Source of the DNA: Magicicada septendecula
Taxonomy: Eukaryota; Arthropoda; Insecta; Hemiptera; Cicadidae
Direction: 5' to 3'
Assembly: GCA_034769895.1 (NCBI GenBank)
Contig: CM068372.1
Span: 371,895,258 to 371,959,257 of the forward strand
Length of the DNA stretch: 64,000 bases
Part shown: one piece after another, positions 1 through 11,600 of the stretch
Layout of the letters: every line of letters begins with the position of its first letter
Numbering within the stretch: position 1 is the stretch's first letter
Position numbers and translations under genes: made by a program
Notes under the pieces: model-generated
Seen by the model: the letters and a program-made list of their open reading frames with translations, nothing else
Database searches by the model: none
Told to the model about the DNA's origin: nothing

Positions 1-418
1 TGTCACATGATTGATTTGTTTATCATAATTTTGTGTTTGTAATATCAGTAGTTCTGTTATTTTGTACATAATTCTCTAATTAATGGATAAGTGTGTTCAG
101 TGCCAGTAGTAATATTCAATTTTAATAATATACATTGTTGAACATCTTACAATCTGCATTCAGATATAACATATTTTTAGACATGTATTGCTATTTCACC
201 AATTCCAATAAACATTCAATGATTACTCGGATCTATAATTATTTACAGACGTAATTAAGGGATTATTATATTAATCAATCATTTAAATTGTAATACTGTA
301 TTAATTAAGTTTTTGGAATACTGTATTGTAATTACATCTATCTATTTAAGTAAAATAATATGTAAGAAGTAAGAAAAGTTATTATTTTTCCGATGAAAAC
401 AAAACTGTCTCACCGCCT

Positions 419-419
<1 letters not shown>

Positions 420-499
<80 letters not shown>
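420..499. repeat. (CA)n microsatellite
   Basis: About 80 bases of uninterrupted CA dinucleotide. Open frames across it on the minus strand read as alternating Cys-Val and are artefacts of the repeat. Confidence 0.98.
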
Positions 500-502
<3 letters not shown>

Positions 503-599
503 ATATAGGCCTATTTGTAAACTCTCTACGTGAGCGTAAAATATGAAAGACGCGGATTAACAATTGCACCGAGTTTAAAACTAATCGAATATCTGTCAT

Positions 600-779
600 T
601 ATTAATTACTCATACCTACTTTGAAACTAACTGATACTAGATAATATTATGACTGTCTACAACTGTAAGGTGCCTACAATATACACCCTATTTATAAACA
701 CAAACAGAAGACATTTGTACAGAGTCCTTTTACCTGTAAAAGTAATTAAAAGAACAGATGTTTAGAAGGCAGTAGGGTG
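600..779. other. AT-rich spacer, nothing recognised
   Basis: Non-repetitive AT-rich sequence between the first CA microsatellite and the hammerhead-bearing repeat. I see no gene. Confidence 0.5.
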
Positions 780-970
780 TTCTGGTTGGTAGGTATGTGT
801 TTGATTTTTCTCTGTTGTCCGTACACAGGTCCTGATGATGACAATAAATATTGTCGAAACGTCGATACAAACAATGGAAAATTTGTGTTATATTTATTGA
901 CCGATTCTCGCTAAACCTTCCATCGTTAAAATTTATTGATCGACGGTCACTACTAAAATTAAGAATTTTA
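780..970 (+). repeat. dispersed repeat carrying a hammerhead-like motif (copy A)
   Basis: This stretch matches, in reverse complement, positions about 52,325-52,500. Shared landmarks, in order, are GTACACAGG, the CTGATGATGACAAT...ATTGTCGAAACGTC block, AATTTGTGTTA, and a block with GCTAAGCCTTCCAT-like sequence followed by AAAATTTATTGATC. Both copies are near a long TG microsatellite. Inference: two diverged insertions of one family, possibly a terminal piece of a Penelope-like element or a retrozyme-like sequence; no protein of such an element is seen nearby. Confidence 0.7.
822..870 (+). ncRNA. candidate minimal hammerhead ribozyme 1
   Basis: Core box CTGATGA lies at 832-838, followed by one extra T (839). 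Stem II is GACAAT (840-845) paired with ATTGTC (850-855) around the loop AAAT. GAA is at 856-858, then the self-complementary ACGT (859-862) as stem III strand, and C863 would be the cleavage-site base. Stem I is short: GTC before the box against GAT after the site, one pair a wobble. Known: hammerheads need CUGANGA, GAAA and an H17 base, and versions with tiny stem III act as dimers. The inserted U departs from the textbook core, so activity is inferred only. Confidence 0.6.
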
Positions 971-1057
971 TTATTATTTTTATTTAGTATTTTAATATTA
1001 TTTAATGATTATAAATCATACTTAACTACAGAAACGACAGGTTCGTTCTCAAACTAC

Positions 1058-2440
<1,383 letters not shown>

Positions 2441-2550
2441 AATTGTACAACTTGTCGTAGGACCACTAGTGTTGGCTACGGAGTTGACGAACAACGGACA
2501 CACAGATATGCAGCCAGGTGTTAGCGCGTCTAATGATGCACAGATAAACT

Positions 2551-2640
2551 CGGCGCTCAGAACACGGGCTTATCAGTATCGGCGCTCAGAGCACGATTTC
2601 AGTGTTGGCGCTCAGAGCACGGGCGCTCTGAGCACGGATC
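2551..2640 (+). repeat. short tandem GGCGCTCAGAGCACG motif
   Basis: The 15-base motif GGCGCTCAGAGCACG, or a one-base variant, begins at about 2552, 2581 and 2607, and an inverted-sense variant (GGCGCTCTGAGCACG) at about 2623. Spacing is irregular (16-29 bases). The patch is much richer in GC than its surroundings. A short open frame (2469-2678) spans it but has no recognisable domain. Confidence 0.7.
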
Positions 2641-3080
2641 CTTATAGAATTATAACCAAATTAACTAATTATAAATAATTAATTAGCCTATATAAAGTTA
2701 ACGAAGATGGCCGTGAGATACACGAAAGCCAAAATTAAGTATGAGAATATGTTTAGTGAATCATATACATTTGACAAGAGCGTTAAGTAGGGCGATGGAT
2801 TGTCGGCCGTCCTCTTTATTATTGTACTACATTATGCCATTAAAGACATAGATCAACGAGGAACGATATTGGTACGACATTACAGAACGATCTACGTGTT
2901 TTTCAAATGTTCCAGAGGAATCCGGCTGTAATGTTGTGTGCGTAGGCCTACGTGATTTTAACATGCGCTCGCGAGACTTTTCTAGACGTCGCCAGCCGCG
3001 CGCACTGTGTCAAGGCCGCAATCAATTACGTCCTAGTGTAGAGCTGATGCGTAGTATATGGATGTTTCTGGATTTTCGGC

Positions 3081-3120
3081 GGGGGTATAAATACAAGTAC
3101 TCAGCGACGCTCAGTTTCAG
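3081..3120 (+). promoter_or_regulatory. TATA plus initiator-like core promoter
   Basis: TATAAATA at 3086-3093 sits behind a short G run. CTCAGTTTCAG at 3110-3120 contains a TCAGTT match to the arthropod initiator, its A about 27 bases downstream of the first T of the TATA box, which is normal spacing. The sequence around it is locally CpG-rich. No supported gene follows directly; the next recognisable item is the RT fragment from about 3,325. It may be the promoter of a mobile element. No experimental support. Confidence 0.4.
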
Positions 3121-3324
3121 TTTGAGACGCGATTTATTGGAGTGCGGTTCGTAATATTATGGCGAAGTGTTATGTGTTTTATATTTGTGCCAGACAAATT
3201 GTAATACAATTGTGTTTTATACTCGTTGACATGGTGATTAGTGACTTAATTGGGCTCGTGTATTTTGTTTTCCAGTGTACCATACGACGATCAGTAGACA
3301 GTCGTAACAATATTGAACAAGACA

Positions 3325-4060
3325 AGCCAAATGTGTGCTTACGCTGACGATGTTATGATAATAGCTAGGTAAAGACAACGATGCTAATTTCTGCATCAGA
3401 AAGGAAGAGGAATATCTAGAGTCTATGAAAAGAGGATAATTCATTAGATACACTTAATAAGTTTAGACGTCTAGATAATATAATAGATAATGAAGGGTGC
3501 GTAAACACGACAATACATGACAGAATACAAATTACAAATAGGCTATAATATGCCAACAGTGCACTATTGAGAATCAAGCTCATTAGTCAGAACACAAAAA
3601 TGGAAATATGTAAGACACTCATTAGACCGGTTTTTACTTATGGAGGTGAGACGTAGACAATAAGAAACACTGAGAAGGTTTAAAAAAAATATTGTACGAC
3701 GTGTTTTTAGCCTGGTTAAGGAAGATGGTGGATGGAGAATAAAAAATAACCAGGAGATAGATGAGCTATTGAAGCCTGAGGACATCGTAAGATTCGTAAA
3801 AGCTCAACGAATAGGCCTACAACGGCTACGTCACCTCGAACGGGTTGATGATCAGCGAATGCCAAACAAAATCCTTAGGGCACAGGTGTATAAAAGCAGA
3901 AAGAGGGGTCGGCATAGGATAAGATGGTCGGATGATGTGCTGGAAGATCTCAGAAGAATGGTCGTGAGGGGTACGCTGAGATGGCAACGTACAGGAGACG
4001 TTGAAGAAGATTGATGTTGGATACCAGGGCTCACGTTGGGCTGTAGCGCTGAAGAAGAAG
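3325..4060 (+). pseudogene. non-LTR retrotransposon RT fragment (A)
   Basis: This is the 3' part of a LINE ORF2. The RT catalytic box reads CAYADDVMII with YADD at 3340-3351. The thumb region follows (a frame containing IDNEGCVNT, and [13 protein letters not shown] with a stop where Trp is expected). The typical C-terminal tail of these RTs is then visible in an open frame 3769-4014: RLRHLERVDDQRMPNKIL and KSRKRGRHRIRWSDDVLEDL. Several stops and frameshifts separate these blocks, so it is dead. The 5' part, endonuclease and fingers are absent. Clade is not assignable by eye. Confidence 0.85.
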
Positions 4061-4069
4061 ACGAAACAG

Positions 4070-5079
4070 TCGGTCAGTGAATTACTATTAATTCTAATTT
4101 TGTGTAGTTAAATATATAACTTATAGCCAAATAAATGTGTTATTTACAACGTGTCAGACTCATTGTTATATAAATGTGATGCAGTTTACACCGTCCGAAC
4201 TGACCGTTCCTTGAACGAACTACTTACAAGACATGTTGAAGCTAGAACAAAATGCAATTCAACATTGATCTTGCTAACAACTGGGTAACTCAAAATAATT
4301 TTTTAAAAATAATACCAAATAACAATTTTAAAAATCACAGTTTATCGTTAACAATACTCACGTCATTTTTATTATGACGTAACACCAAATGTTTCACCCG
4401 TAATACGGTGAGGCGTCCTCAGTGGCTAGACTGAGGCCACAGTCACACTCACTTACGACAATAACAACTATCTGACGGAGGGAAATTATAAACCTGTGCG
4501 CACGCGCGCGTATACACAGGACGTATGCACATACATACACAGATCGGAACGTTGTTGGTTTAGAGGAGACGGATATTTTTCGAGTCATGCCTCCGCGCCC
4601 CGTAAATCGTTAACGACATCCGTTCATATGTACAAATACTAGCGAAACCCGTAGCATTAACTTATCACATCTTTCAAAGAAATTGGAAGCGACAGTTATA
4701 GATAAAAATTAAAATTAATCACATGCAAGTGACGAATCTTGGAACGTGACAAGAATAGTGACAATAGTGATGATGAATTTGTTCCAACAAAATGAAACTA
4801 CAATCTTTTCCTGAAATCACAGTGACCTTCATCAGATCTGATTAATTAAATTTTCCAACACGGTTAAGTATTGTTGAGTGGCTTCTCCATTCACATTCTA
4901 TGATACTTTAATCAGATTTACTTACTGCTCCTTGCAAGCAGATTGTAAATATCGAATAAGTATATTAAAAGAAAAATTAATTTCCTAAAGTAATTAGTAT
5001 GCTTTCTAACCTGCAGAAATTTCTGACTATTTTGAACAAAGTATATTTGTTGTGTATGGGAAAAAATTACAAAAATCTC
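4070..5079. other. intergenic, nothing recognised
   Basis: AT-rich sequence with a short CG-alternating run (CACGCGCGCGTATA) near 4,500. No gene or element boundary seen. Confidence 0.5.
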
Positions 5080-5700
5080 GACTACACTATTTCTTTAGTA
5101 GTATAACATTTGTAGAGCACACGATCATCCAATAAACACTAAACATACAAAACATTCGGATTGTGTTACAATCCCTTTTAGTCTGACACCTGCTGAAATT
5201 TCACTACTTTTTTTCAAAACTGTAATCTCTTTTTTGGGCTCTGGGGCCCTAAATGTTGAAATTTCCAAAACTGAACACTAGGTTCACATGTTAGTTAAAA
5301 TCTTTTTAATTTGATAACACAAATAAAGTTTTGCGATTTTGTCAAAATTTTCGCCCACTTTTAGGGCTTTGACGTCCAAAAATTTTTAAATATTAAAACA
5401 TTTTCAAAACTATATTCAGTTTGTGGTTAAAATTCCGTTTAATTAGATACCCTACATGGGCTTTTTTGATTTTTTCCACAATTTTGATCCCCCATCACAT
5501 TTTTGTTTGCCGCCTCCTTAATTTTGATGGGATCAATCTCATAAACAAGAGAATTCTATTGGATAAAACTGTGGGCACGCGGTGCCAAGTGTTACGAAAA
5601 TTGGTTGACGTGTTCAAAAGTTATCGTGAGACATACCGCAAACGTATACAGGAAAATACATACATACTCAGACAGACGATTGTGAAACGGTCGAGGTAAA
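5080..5700 (-). repeat. ~125 bp tandem-repeat element, copy 1
   Basis: Degenerate units about 115-127 bp long, in minus orientation. Landmarks per unit (plus strand) are GTTAAAAT-CTTTTTAATTTGAT, GATTTTGTCAAAATTTT and a TTTTAGGGCTTTGACG-type stretch. The left flank (5080-5165) resembles the left flank of copy 2 (13,850-13,930). The right flank (5560-5680), with GTGCCAAG...TACGAAAATTGG and CAGACAGAC, resembles in reverse complement the start of copy 3 (63,100-63,240). Shared flanks suggest a mobile unit that carries the tandem array. Confidence 0.75.
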
Positions 5701-6215
5701 ACTGAGAACTCGCTTTGCTCTTTCAATTTACAAAAAAGTAATATTGTATAAAACTTCATTAAATATAGGCTAAGTTAGCAAACAGTAAAGGATTTATTTA
5801 AGCGTACGATTATCAACTTCTTTCAAACGACCACGTATCCAATGCCCTTTTCTTTAGCACTTTACAAGTCGTAATAGAAAAACGCAACCAATACACTAAA
5901 AAGTATCTTTCAAAAACTATCTTCAGACAGAATTTAAAAATTAAATTACAGTAAACACCGGCAAATTGTTAGTTACGATGTTTAAGAATAGACTTTGATT
6001 TTATTTTACTCATTCATTCACTCGTGCACCCTAGTGTTACTAAAAGTCGGGGCATTGATCTTCTTAGAGAGAACACACGCATGTAGCTCTCTATATAAAA
6101 ATAACATTATGTATAAAATTCAGTTACTAATATTTGTTGCTTTAATTTTTTTTAGCTGATGAAGTCATATACACTTATTAAAGTTGAGTGAATCATAGTC
6201 CAGCGTTTTCAAACT
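5701..6215. other. AT-rich intergenic sequence
   Basis: No gene or repeat boundary recognised. Confidence 0.4.
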
Positions 6216-6224
6216 CAATTTAGA

Positions 6225-6723
6225 CAGTGGCGATTATTTATAACCCTAGGGTATGCTGCAGCACCGGGCACCAGGACCTTAACTCTCAGAGGGGGCACCA
6301 CCGAGCCCTAAGTCCCAAAAACGTTTTGATGATAATAAATGTGAAAAAAAAGCAAATGTCTTAAATGTAAAATCATGAAAAGATGTGTGCACACTTCTCG
6401 ACAAGTTGGCCGTTATGTTTTTTAGAGATGAGAGATTATCTTCGTTAGCCAGGTTGAATATTGACAGCGAGATACTTGAGTCGCTCAAGAAATTATACAA
6501 GACTTCGATAAGGCAAAATCAAGAAAGAAATGGATCTAAATCAGTATTTGCTAAGCTTAAGCACTACTATGCTCATTGTAATCACTATTTAGCTAAACAA
6601 CTGTTGTAATTTCAGAGTTTAATAAAATAATTGTCAATGGATGAAAGACTGAATTTTTAATCTGGGGGGGGGGCACCAGTCTGTTGGCAGCATAGGGCAC
6701 CACGCGCTTTTAATCCGCCCCTG
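6225..6723 (+). mobile_element. internally deleted hAT-type transposon
   Basis: The left end reads CAGTGGCGATTA and the right end AATCCGCCCCTG, an imperfect terminal inverted repeat of the hAT kind. The flanking octamers are AATTTAGA (6217-6224) and AATTCAAA (6724-6731), 6 of 8 identical, as expected for a decayed hAT target duplication. A piece of the transposase C-terminal dimerisation domain lies inside. At about 500 bp this is far smaller than an autonomous hAT element. Confidence 0.75.
6385..6609 (+). pseudogene. hAT transposase C-terminal dimerisation remnant
   Basis: The open frame contains DERLSSLARLNIDSEILESL, which matches the start of the conserved hAT C-terminal dimerisation region (an ERLSxLA-type helix). 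Upstream catalytic parts are missing, so this is a relic and not a gene. The downstream half (to KQLL) is not obviously conserved. Confidence 0.65.
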
Positions 6724-6805
6724 AATTCAAACCTTGGATTCAAACCCACGACGCCCACTGTGCCTGACCACAACGCAAGTGCGTCGACAATTTTACCAAC
6801 CGTAA
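6724..6805 (-). mobile_element. tRNA-derived SINE head (partial)
   Basis: On the minus strand GGGTTTGAATCC (6736-6747) is a good RNA polymerase III B box. It is preceded by a tRNA-like stretch with a possible, poorly matching A box. It abuts the right end of the hAT remnant. No amino-acid tRNA identity is assigned and no cloverleaf is claimed. Confidence 0.4.
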
Positions 6806-7680
6806 TTTGTTAAACGTTATAATACAAAAAGTAATAAATGTGATTAAAACGCACTAAACAACTTGATGTATGGTAATTGCGTTTTACGGGTCAGTGCCGT
6901 TTATTCAGTTCATTACAGTTTAATTATTGCATATGAATATTGTTTAATACTTAATATTAATATTGGTTATTGAGTTTTACCATTATGCAATGAAATATCA
7001 AGTAAGTATAAAATGAATTTTATCTGTACGATTAATAGTAATATAATCTATAATATAATATAATATACTATTATAATATAATATTATATAAAACTTATAT
7101 AATAGTAAGTATATCATTTATCTGTACGATTAATAACGACGAAAATAATGTAATGGTACATTATTTAAACTAAATAAAAACTGTAAGTAAATTTAATTAA
7201 TTGCTTGCTCCCATTCAACTCGTTCACATAACTTATTTACTGATGACACCTGAATTTTAAATTACCGTTTATACGTCGATGGGAAACACTGAATATATTC
7301 TCTACCAGACCTGTTTCTGTTTGTTTCTTAATAATTAATAATCATTCCTCCTTTTTAACCCAGCGTTATTATAATTTAAATAATTATTCCTTAAACATTT
7401 TTGTGGTTATTTTCCTCGTTTACTTCAAGCCGTTTAAGACCCTTATAAATTACAATTTTGGCTAAAGATTGGGAATTTACTTATCTTTATTAGTCGTAAG
7501 TAAACTCTGATGGGATTGAAAACATAATATTACACTAATATGATATGATATATATACAACTATAGTCAAGAAATATAGTTTTATTGGAGGAATGTTATAA
7601 TTTCTTGTTATACGTCAAAGCGTGATCTTAAAAAGTAATGTTTTTTAGTTAAGTTTTTGTAACTGTATCCTCGAGTTTGA
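6806..7680. other. AT-rich intergenic sequence
   Basis: Strongly AT-rich, with a TAATATA-type low-complexity stretch at about 7,030-7,110. No gene seen. Confidence 0.5.
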
Positions 7681-7689
7681 CGTAAGCAG

Positions 7690-8260
7690 TCTCCGTGCAC
7701 ATAAAACGTTCTTCAGCGGTGCGACAACCCATTACTGAGTCAAGGCCTCCTGTAACAGCCTCCGCCAGTTGTCCCGGTCAAGTGCAGCTGTTCTCTAGTT
7801 CCGGGTCCCAAGGATATGGCGCGCATCATAGCTCACACCGTCTTCCCAACGTAGTTTGGGTCTACCAACTCTCCCTGGTGCCATAGATCTGTTCTGTGAG
7901 TGCCTTTCTGGGTATTTCATTGTCCCCCATTCTGATCACATGTCCAGCCCACCTGAGTCTACCAAGTTTTATAACTTTCACAATATCTGGTTCATTCAGA
8001 AGAGTGTTCAGTTCTTGATTGGTCCATTTCCTCTATTCACCTCCCACACATATTGGACCAAAAATGCTGCCGAGGATTTTGCGTTCATGAATCGGCAGGC
8101 TTGACTCAGACTTTCTAGAAATGGTCCAGTCATAGGTGGGAACTGGGCGGATCAGTGTTTTATACAGAAGCAGCTTGATGCTCATGGCAATTGTTCTGCT
8201 CTGGAACAGGGGTCTGAGACCAAAGAAGCGCCTATTAAGCATATAATACCGCATTCAGTT
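7690..8260 (-). pseudogene. non-LTR retrotransposon RT fragment (B)
   Basis: Minus-strand frames give the end of an RT ORF: FFGLRPLFQSRTIAMSIKL, LLYKTLIRPVPTYDW, RKILGSIFGPICVGGE, then after a stop the GRLRWAGHVIRMGDNEIPRK block typical of LINE ORF2 C-termini. The catalytic YADD region is absent and there are in-frame stops. It is 5'-truncated and dead. The neighbouring fragment C has the same orientation but belongs to a different clade. Confidence 0.85.
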
Positions 8261-8399
8261 ATGTGAAGAATTATGTTCTCCAAAACTGTCTCCGTCTGTT
8301 TTGGAGAACGAGTAATAGCTTGGGGCCGTTTATCACGCTACTTCAGATTAGGCCATTTTGCTGCACCCAGTGGGTTCCCATCTACATTGTTTTACTTTA

Positions 8400-8820
8400 T
8401 AGACGTTCTAAGCCTCCCTTCTTCACCCGGAGAATGCCCTCCAGACGTCCTCCCCTCTTAGCATGGCTCCAACATTGTTATCTGGAGCTATTATTCCTAT
8501 GTCCGCAACCAGAGACGCTCTTGTTGTGGCCCACCTATCACACTTGAAGAAAGTGTGCTCTGCATTATCCTCTATATCCGGTAAAGCAGTCTGCAGACAA
8601 GGCTTTACCCATTTTATGGAGATATGATCGGAAGTATCCGTGACAGCTCAGAAGCTGCGTCAAGTAGAAACCGACCTTCCCATGCTTTCTCTCAATCCAC
8701 GGCTTCACGTGTTTAATCAGCATCTCCTTGGTGTTTTGCCATCTCCTTGCCGACCTCAGCTCTCCGCTCCGTGGCAAGAAGTTCGATAGGGAGAATTCAA
8801 GGGATCACAATAACAGCTGA
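8400..8820 (-). pseudogene. LINE ORF2 C-terminal fragment, R1/jockey-like (C)
   Basis: The minus strand reads IERKHGKVGFYLTQLLSCHG and YFRSYLHKMGKA and then, in a shifted frame, EDNAEHTFFKCDRWATTRAS and NVGAMLRGEDVWRAF. The HTFFxC block is the Cys/His-rich C-terminal motif of R1-group LINE proteins. Frames change near 8,570, so it is inactive. The RT core is missing. Confidence 0.75.
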
Positions 8821-8829
8821 TTCAGAGAC

Positions 8830-9986
8830 GGTGCGGTAAGCAGAGGCTACACTCAGGAAATAGTCTCATTAATAATGTCAACAATAAAAACAATAATAAA
8901 CGTCTTTAATCAAGTCTGACATCTCATAAATTCAGTTTTTCGTACAACGTTTTGTAAAACACTGTATGCTATTTGTAGCATACAAATCCTCAGTATCATC
9001 AGTAACTATAGAACATCTAATGTAACAATATTTCCCCATTCTAGTATTTCCTCCTTACTCGCGCAATTTCACATTCACAAACTCAGTAAAGTCGATAACG
9101 GTGTCCTGTAGATTTTCACATGTCTATTAAATTGTAGTGAAAGCCGCTGGACACAGAGAACCAATATCGACATGGCGTACGGAATATTTCATGACCTCGC
9201 AAAAATAGACCGGTAACCGTGGCAACAGAAAGTACGAATTATTAATCAGACAGGTCAGTTTACTTTTTATTTCAAACAAAATCACATATGATTGTATGGT
9301 AGTTAAATAATACATATGTCCTTGTCAAATCCATTTCTATTACCGACAATAAGTGTAAAAACAGACGCAACAGATGACAGATTGTTTGCAGTTAGTCAGT
9401 GACTTATTTATCGTTTTAACATTGGGTTGTGAGGGTCTTAAACATACAATCCATTAATGACAATTTTATACGTAATAGACTACGTGATTTTCACATAAAA
9501 CTCGAAAAGATGATTTAGAATAGTAAACGTCGTTTCTGTTTTGTTAAAATCACTCTTCTGTTCAAACCTGGTGTCTATTCTGGAGCTCAGGTATGTTCTA
9601 TGTGTCCCAAAGCAAATGAACCAAAATACTGCTCAATAGCCTTCAGCCAAAAATAATTTCTTGTGTTGAAATAGTAATAAAACCATCAAACTATTCAATA
9701 AACTATCTAACGCTCGATGTACAAAACATAAACATCACAGCACTATAGTTCTTATCCAAAAACAGTGACGAGACTTCAGCCTTAAGCTAGTAGAGGTGCA
9801 TCTGTCGAAATGTTGTGTTAGCCTCTCCGGCGTGGGTGTTTGTTGCGGGACTGTATCTGAAAACACACACACATGACGTATTAAATTTTATTAATTTATT
9901 TTAATTTTATGTTTCTTTATAAATAAGCATGTATTGAAGTTAATTGAAGCATGTTAGTGTATTAATTTGTACGTTCACCATCAACT
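8830..9986. other. intergenic, nothing firm
   Basis: AT-rich sequence. A TCTGTCGAAATGTTGTG string at about 9,797 resembles the 3' part of the GAAACGT family but has no hammerhead box upstream. Confidence 0.4.
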
Positions 9987-10009
9987 ATGTTTAGCGTATT
10001 CCTTGTTAT

Positions 10010-10053
10010 ACGTGTGTGTGCGTGTGTGCGTGTGTGCGTGTGTGCGTGTGTTA
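10010..10053. repeat. GT/(GTGTGC)n microsatellite
   Basis: About 44 bases made of GTGTGTGC-type units, directly upstream of the truncated jockey fragment. Confidence 0.9.
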
Positions 10054-10054
10054 T

Positions 10055-10985
10055 TTATACTTTTAAAGTTTGGCATCAAGGGTTACTCTATAAACTCAAA
10101 AAAAGCTTGTCCGAATCTATGTTCACCATATTAAAGTCGTATTTAGAAGAAAGACACTTTCGAGTACGCCACGAAAGTGTAACTACCCGTTTGTTCCCAA
10201 TACGAACTGGAGTCCCCCAGGAAAGTGTTTTGGGTCCCATTCTCTATATAATCTATACAGCAGATCTGGTAACTAGCAATGATGTGATTACTGCTACGTA
10301 AGCTAATGATACTGCAATCCTAGCTGTAAACAAGAATCCGGTGGAGGCAACAATTTTACTACAGAATTCGCTACTGCGATTGAAAAATGGCCAAAGAAGT
10401 GGGGAATACAATTAAATGAAACTAAATCAGCACACACCACCTTCACAAAATGCCACGGGACAACATCAATTGTGAAATTATATAACAAGGCTATCCCTGT
10501 AGCCGACTGTATAAAATTCTTGGGCGTCCACCTAGACAAAAAACTGACTTGGGGCAACCACATTTAGATGAAGAGAAAACAACTGGACACAAGTTTTCGC
10601 AAGCATTATTGGCTCCTGGGCAGAAAATCATTGCTGTCAATGCGAAACAAGCTGTTAGTGTACATCACTGTCTTGAAGCCTGTCTGGACATACGGCTTAC
10701 AGCTTTGGAGAGCTGCATCTAAATCCAATATCACCAAAATGGAAAGGTTTCGAACCAAGGTGCTGCGTGCCATAACCAACGCACCGTGGTTCATCAATAA
10801 CAAAGGCATATATAGAGACCTGGGCCTGCCTTCAGTCAGTGAAACCATTGCGTTGTTCAGGGAAAGATATGTGAAACGGCTTGAAGAGCACACGAATCCT
10901 TTAGCCATAAATCTACTGGACAACAGCCTACAGACAAGACGTTTAAAGTTAACATTTCTTCTGGACATATCTAGACTCTAACACT
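10055..10985 (+). pseudogene. jockey-clade LINE RT fragment (D)
   Basis: Frames show VWHQGLLYKLKKSLSES, SYLEERHFRVRHES, GVPQESVLGPILYIIYTADL (normally GVPQGSxLGP), then the catalytic box where YADDTA has become a stop followed by ANDTA. A C-terminal open frame 10,568-10,981 contains LKPVWTYGLQLWRAASKSN and YRDLGLPSV, hallmark jockey sequences. Stops and shifts between blocks mean it is dead. It is 5'-truncated at the GTGTGC microsatellite. A 43-base near-perfect hairpin follows just downstream at 11,028. Confidence 0.9.
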
Positions 10986-11027
10986 CTAAATATATTATAC
11001 ATAATCTGTTACTTTTAAATACTCATA

Positions 11028-11070
11028 AAGAGAACTAGTCCATTGACTAGTTCAATGGACTAGTTCTCTT
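11028..11070. repeat. 19-20 bp perfect inverted repeat (hairpin)
   Basis: AAGAGAACTAGTCCATTGA (11,028-11,046) is the exact reverse complement of the arm 11,052-11,070, with a loop of only about 4-5 bases. It lies between the jockey fragment and a CTT microsatellite. Confidence 0.9.
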
Positions 11071-11155
11071 CATGCCATGTATTCTGCGACCAAATTATGG
11101 TTATTGTTATGTATTAACAGATTGCATAAATAAACGTAAAACAATTATACATTTA

Positions 11156-11226
11156 TCTTCTTCTTCTTCTTCTTCTTCTTCTTCTTCTTCTTCTTCTTCT
11201 TCTTCTTCTTCTTCTTCTTCTTCTTC
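11156..11226. repeat. (CTT)n microsatellite
   Basis: About 70 bases of a pure CTT/TTC trinucleotide, encoding polySer in one frame as an artefact. Confidence 0.97.
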
Positions 11227-11600
11227 CCTCAACGCAGAGGTTGGCAGGCCTGCAATTTCTTCCCTTCCATAGACAGTCTCTTAATTACCACATTTACAGC
11301 CTCTCCATTTCTAGTTGTCCAAACTACTTAACTAGAGACTGCCCCAGGACAATCAAAATTCCTAAACGTATGTTAACCTATCGGATCGTTAATGGATGGC
11401 TTCCCCCGTTGCCTTCTCCATCCTGTGCAGTTGACTTGACTGTTCATCTGCTTTAGTGATGGTTTCCCATCCCAAGGCCAAGAGGATGCCCTATTCTTTT
11501 ACCCGCTCATCCGTCCAGCATGGAGGCCGTCGGCGTTTCCTAAAAGTGGTCTCCTAATCCCGGGTGATGCTCGGCACCTGCATTCGTTAACCGTTGTTAT
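11227..11600. other. unidentified repeat-like sequence
   Basis: Moderately GC-rich sequence whose minus strand includes RRRPPCWTDERVK-like frames broken by stops. It resembles the 3' tail of a LINE in style, but I cannot confirm this. Confidence 0.3.

Noticed and set aside
342..599. Open frames across CA/TG tracts (also 851-1219, 15,679-16,054, 52,429-52,770)
   Set aside because: They are Cys-Val or His-Thr repeats produced by dinucleotide microsatellites, with no other support.
4805..4840. Minus-strand CTGATGAAGGTCACTGTGATTT-type match
   Set aside because: No stem II adjacent to the box and GAAAAG at the 3' side; likely chance.
7695..8547. Plus-strand frames at 7.7-8.5 kb
   Set aside because: Antisense shadows of RT fragments B and C.
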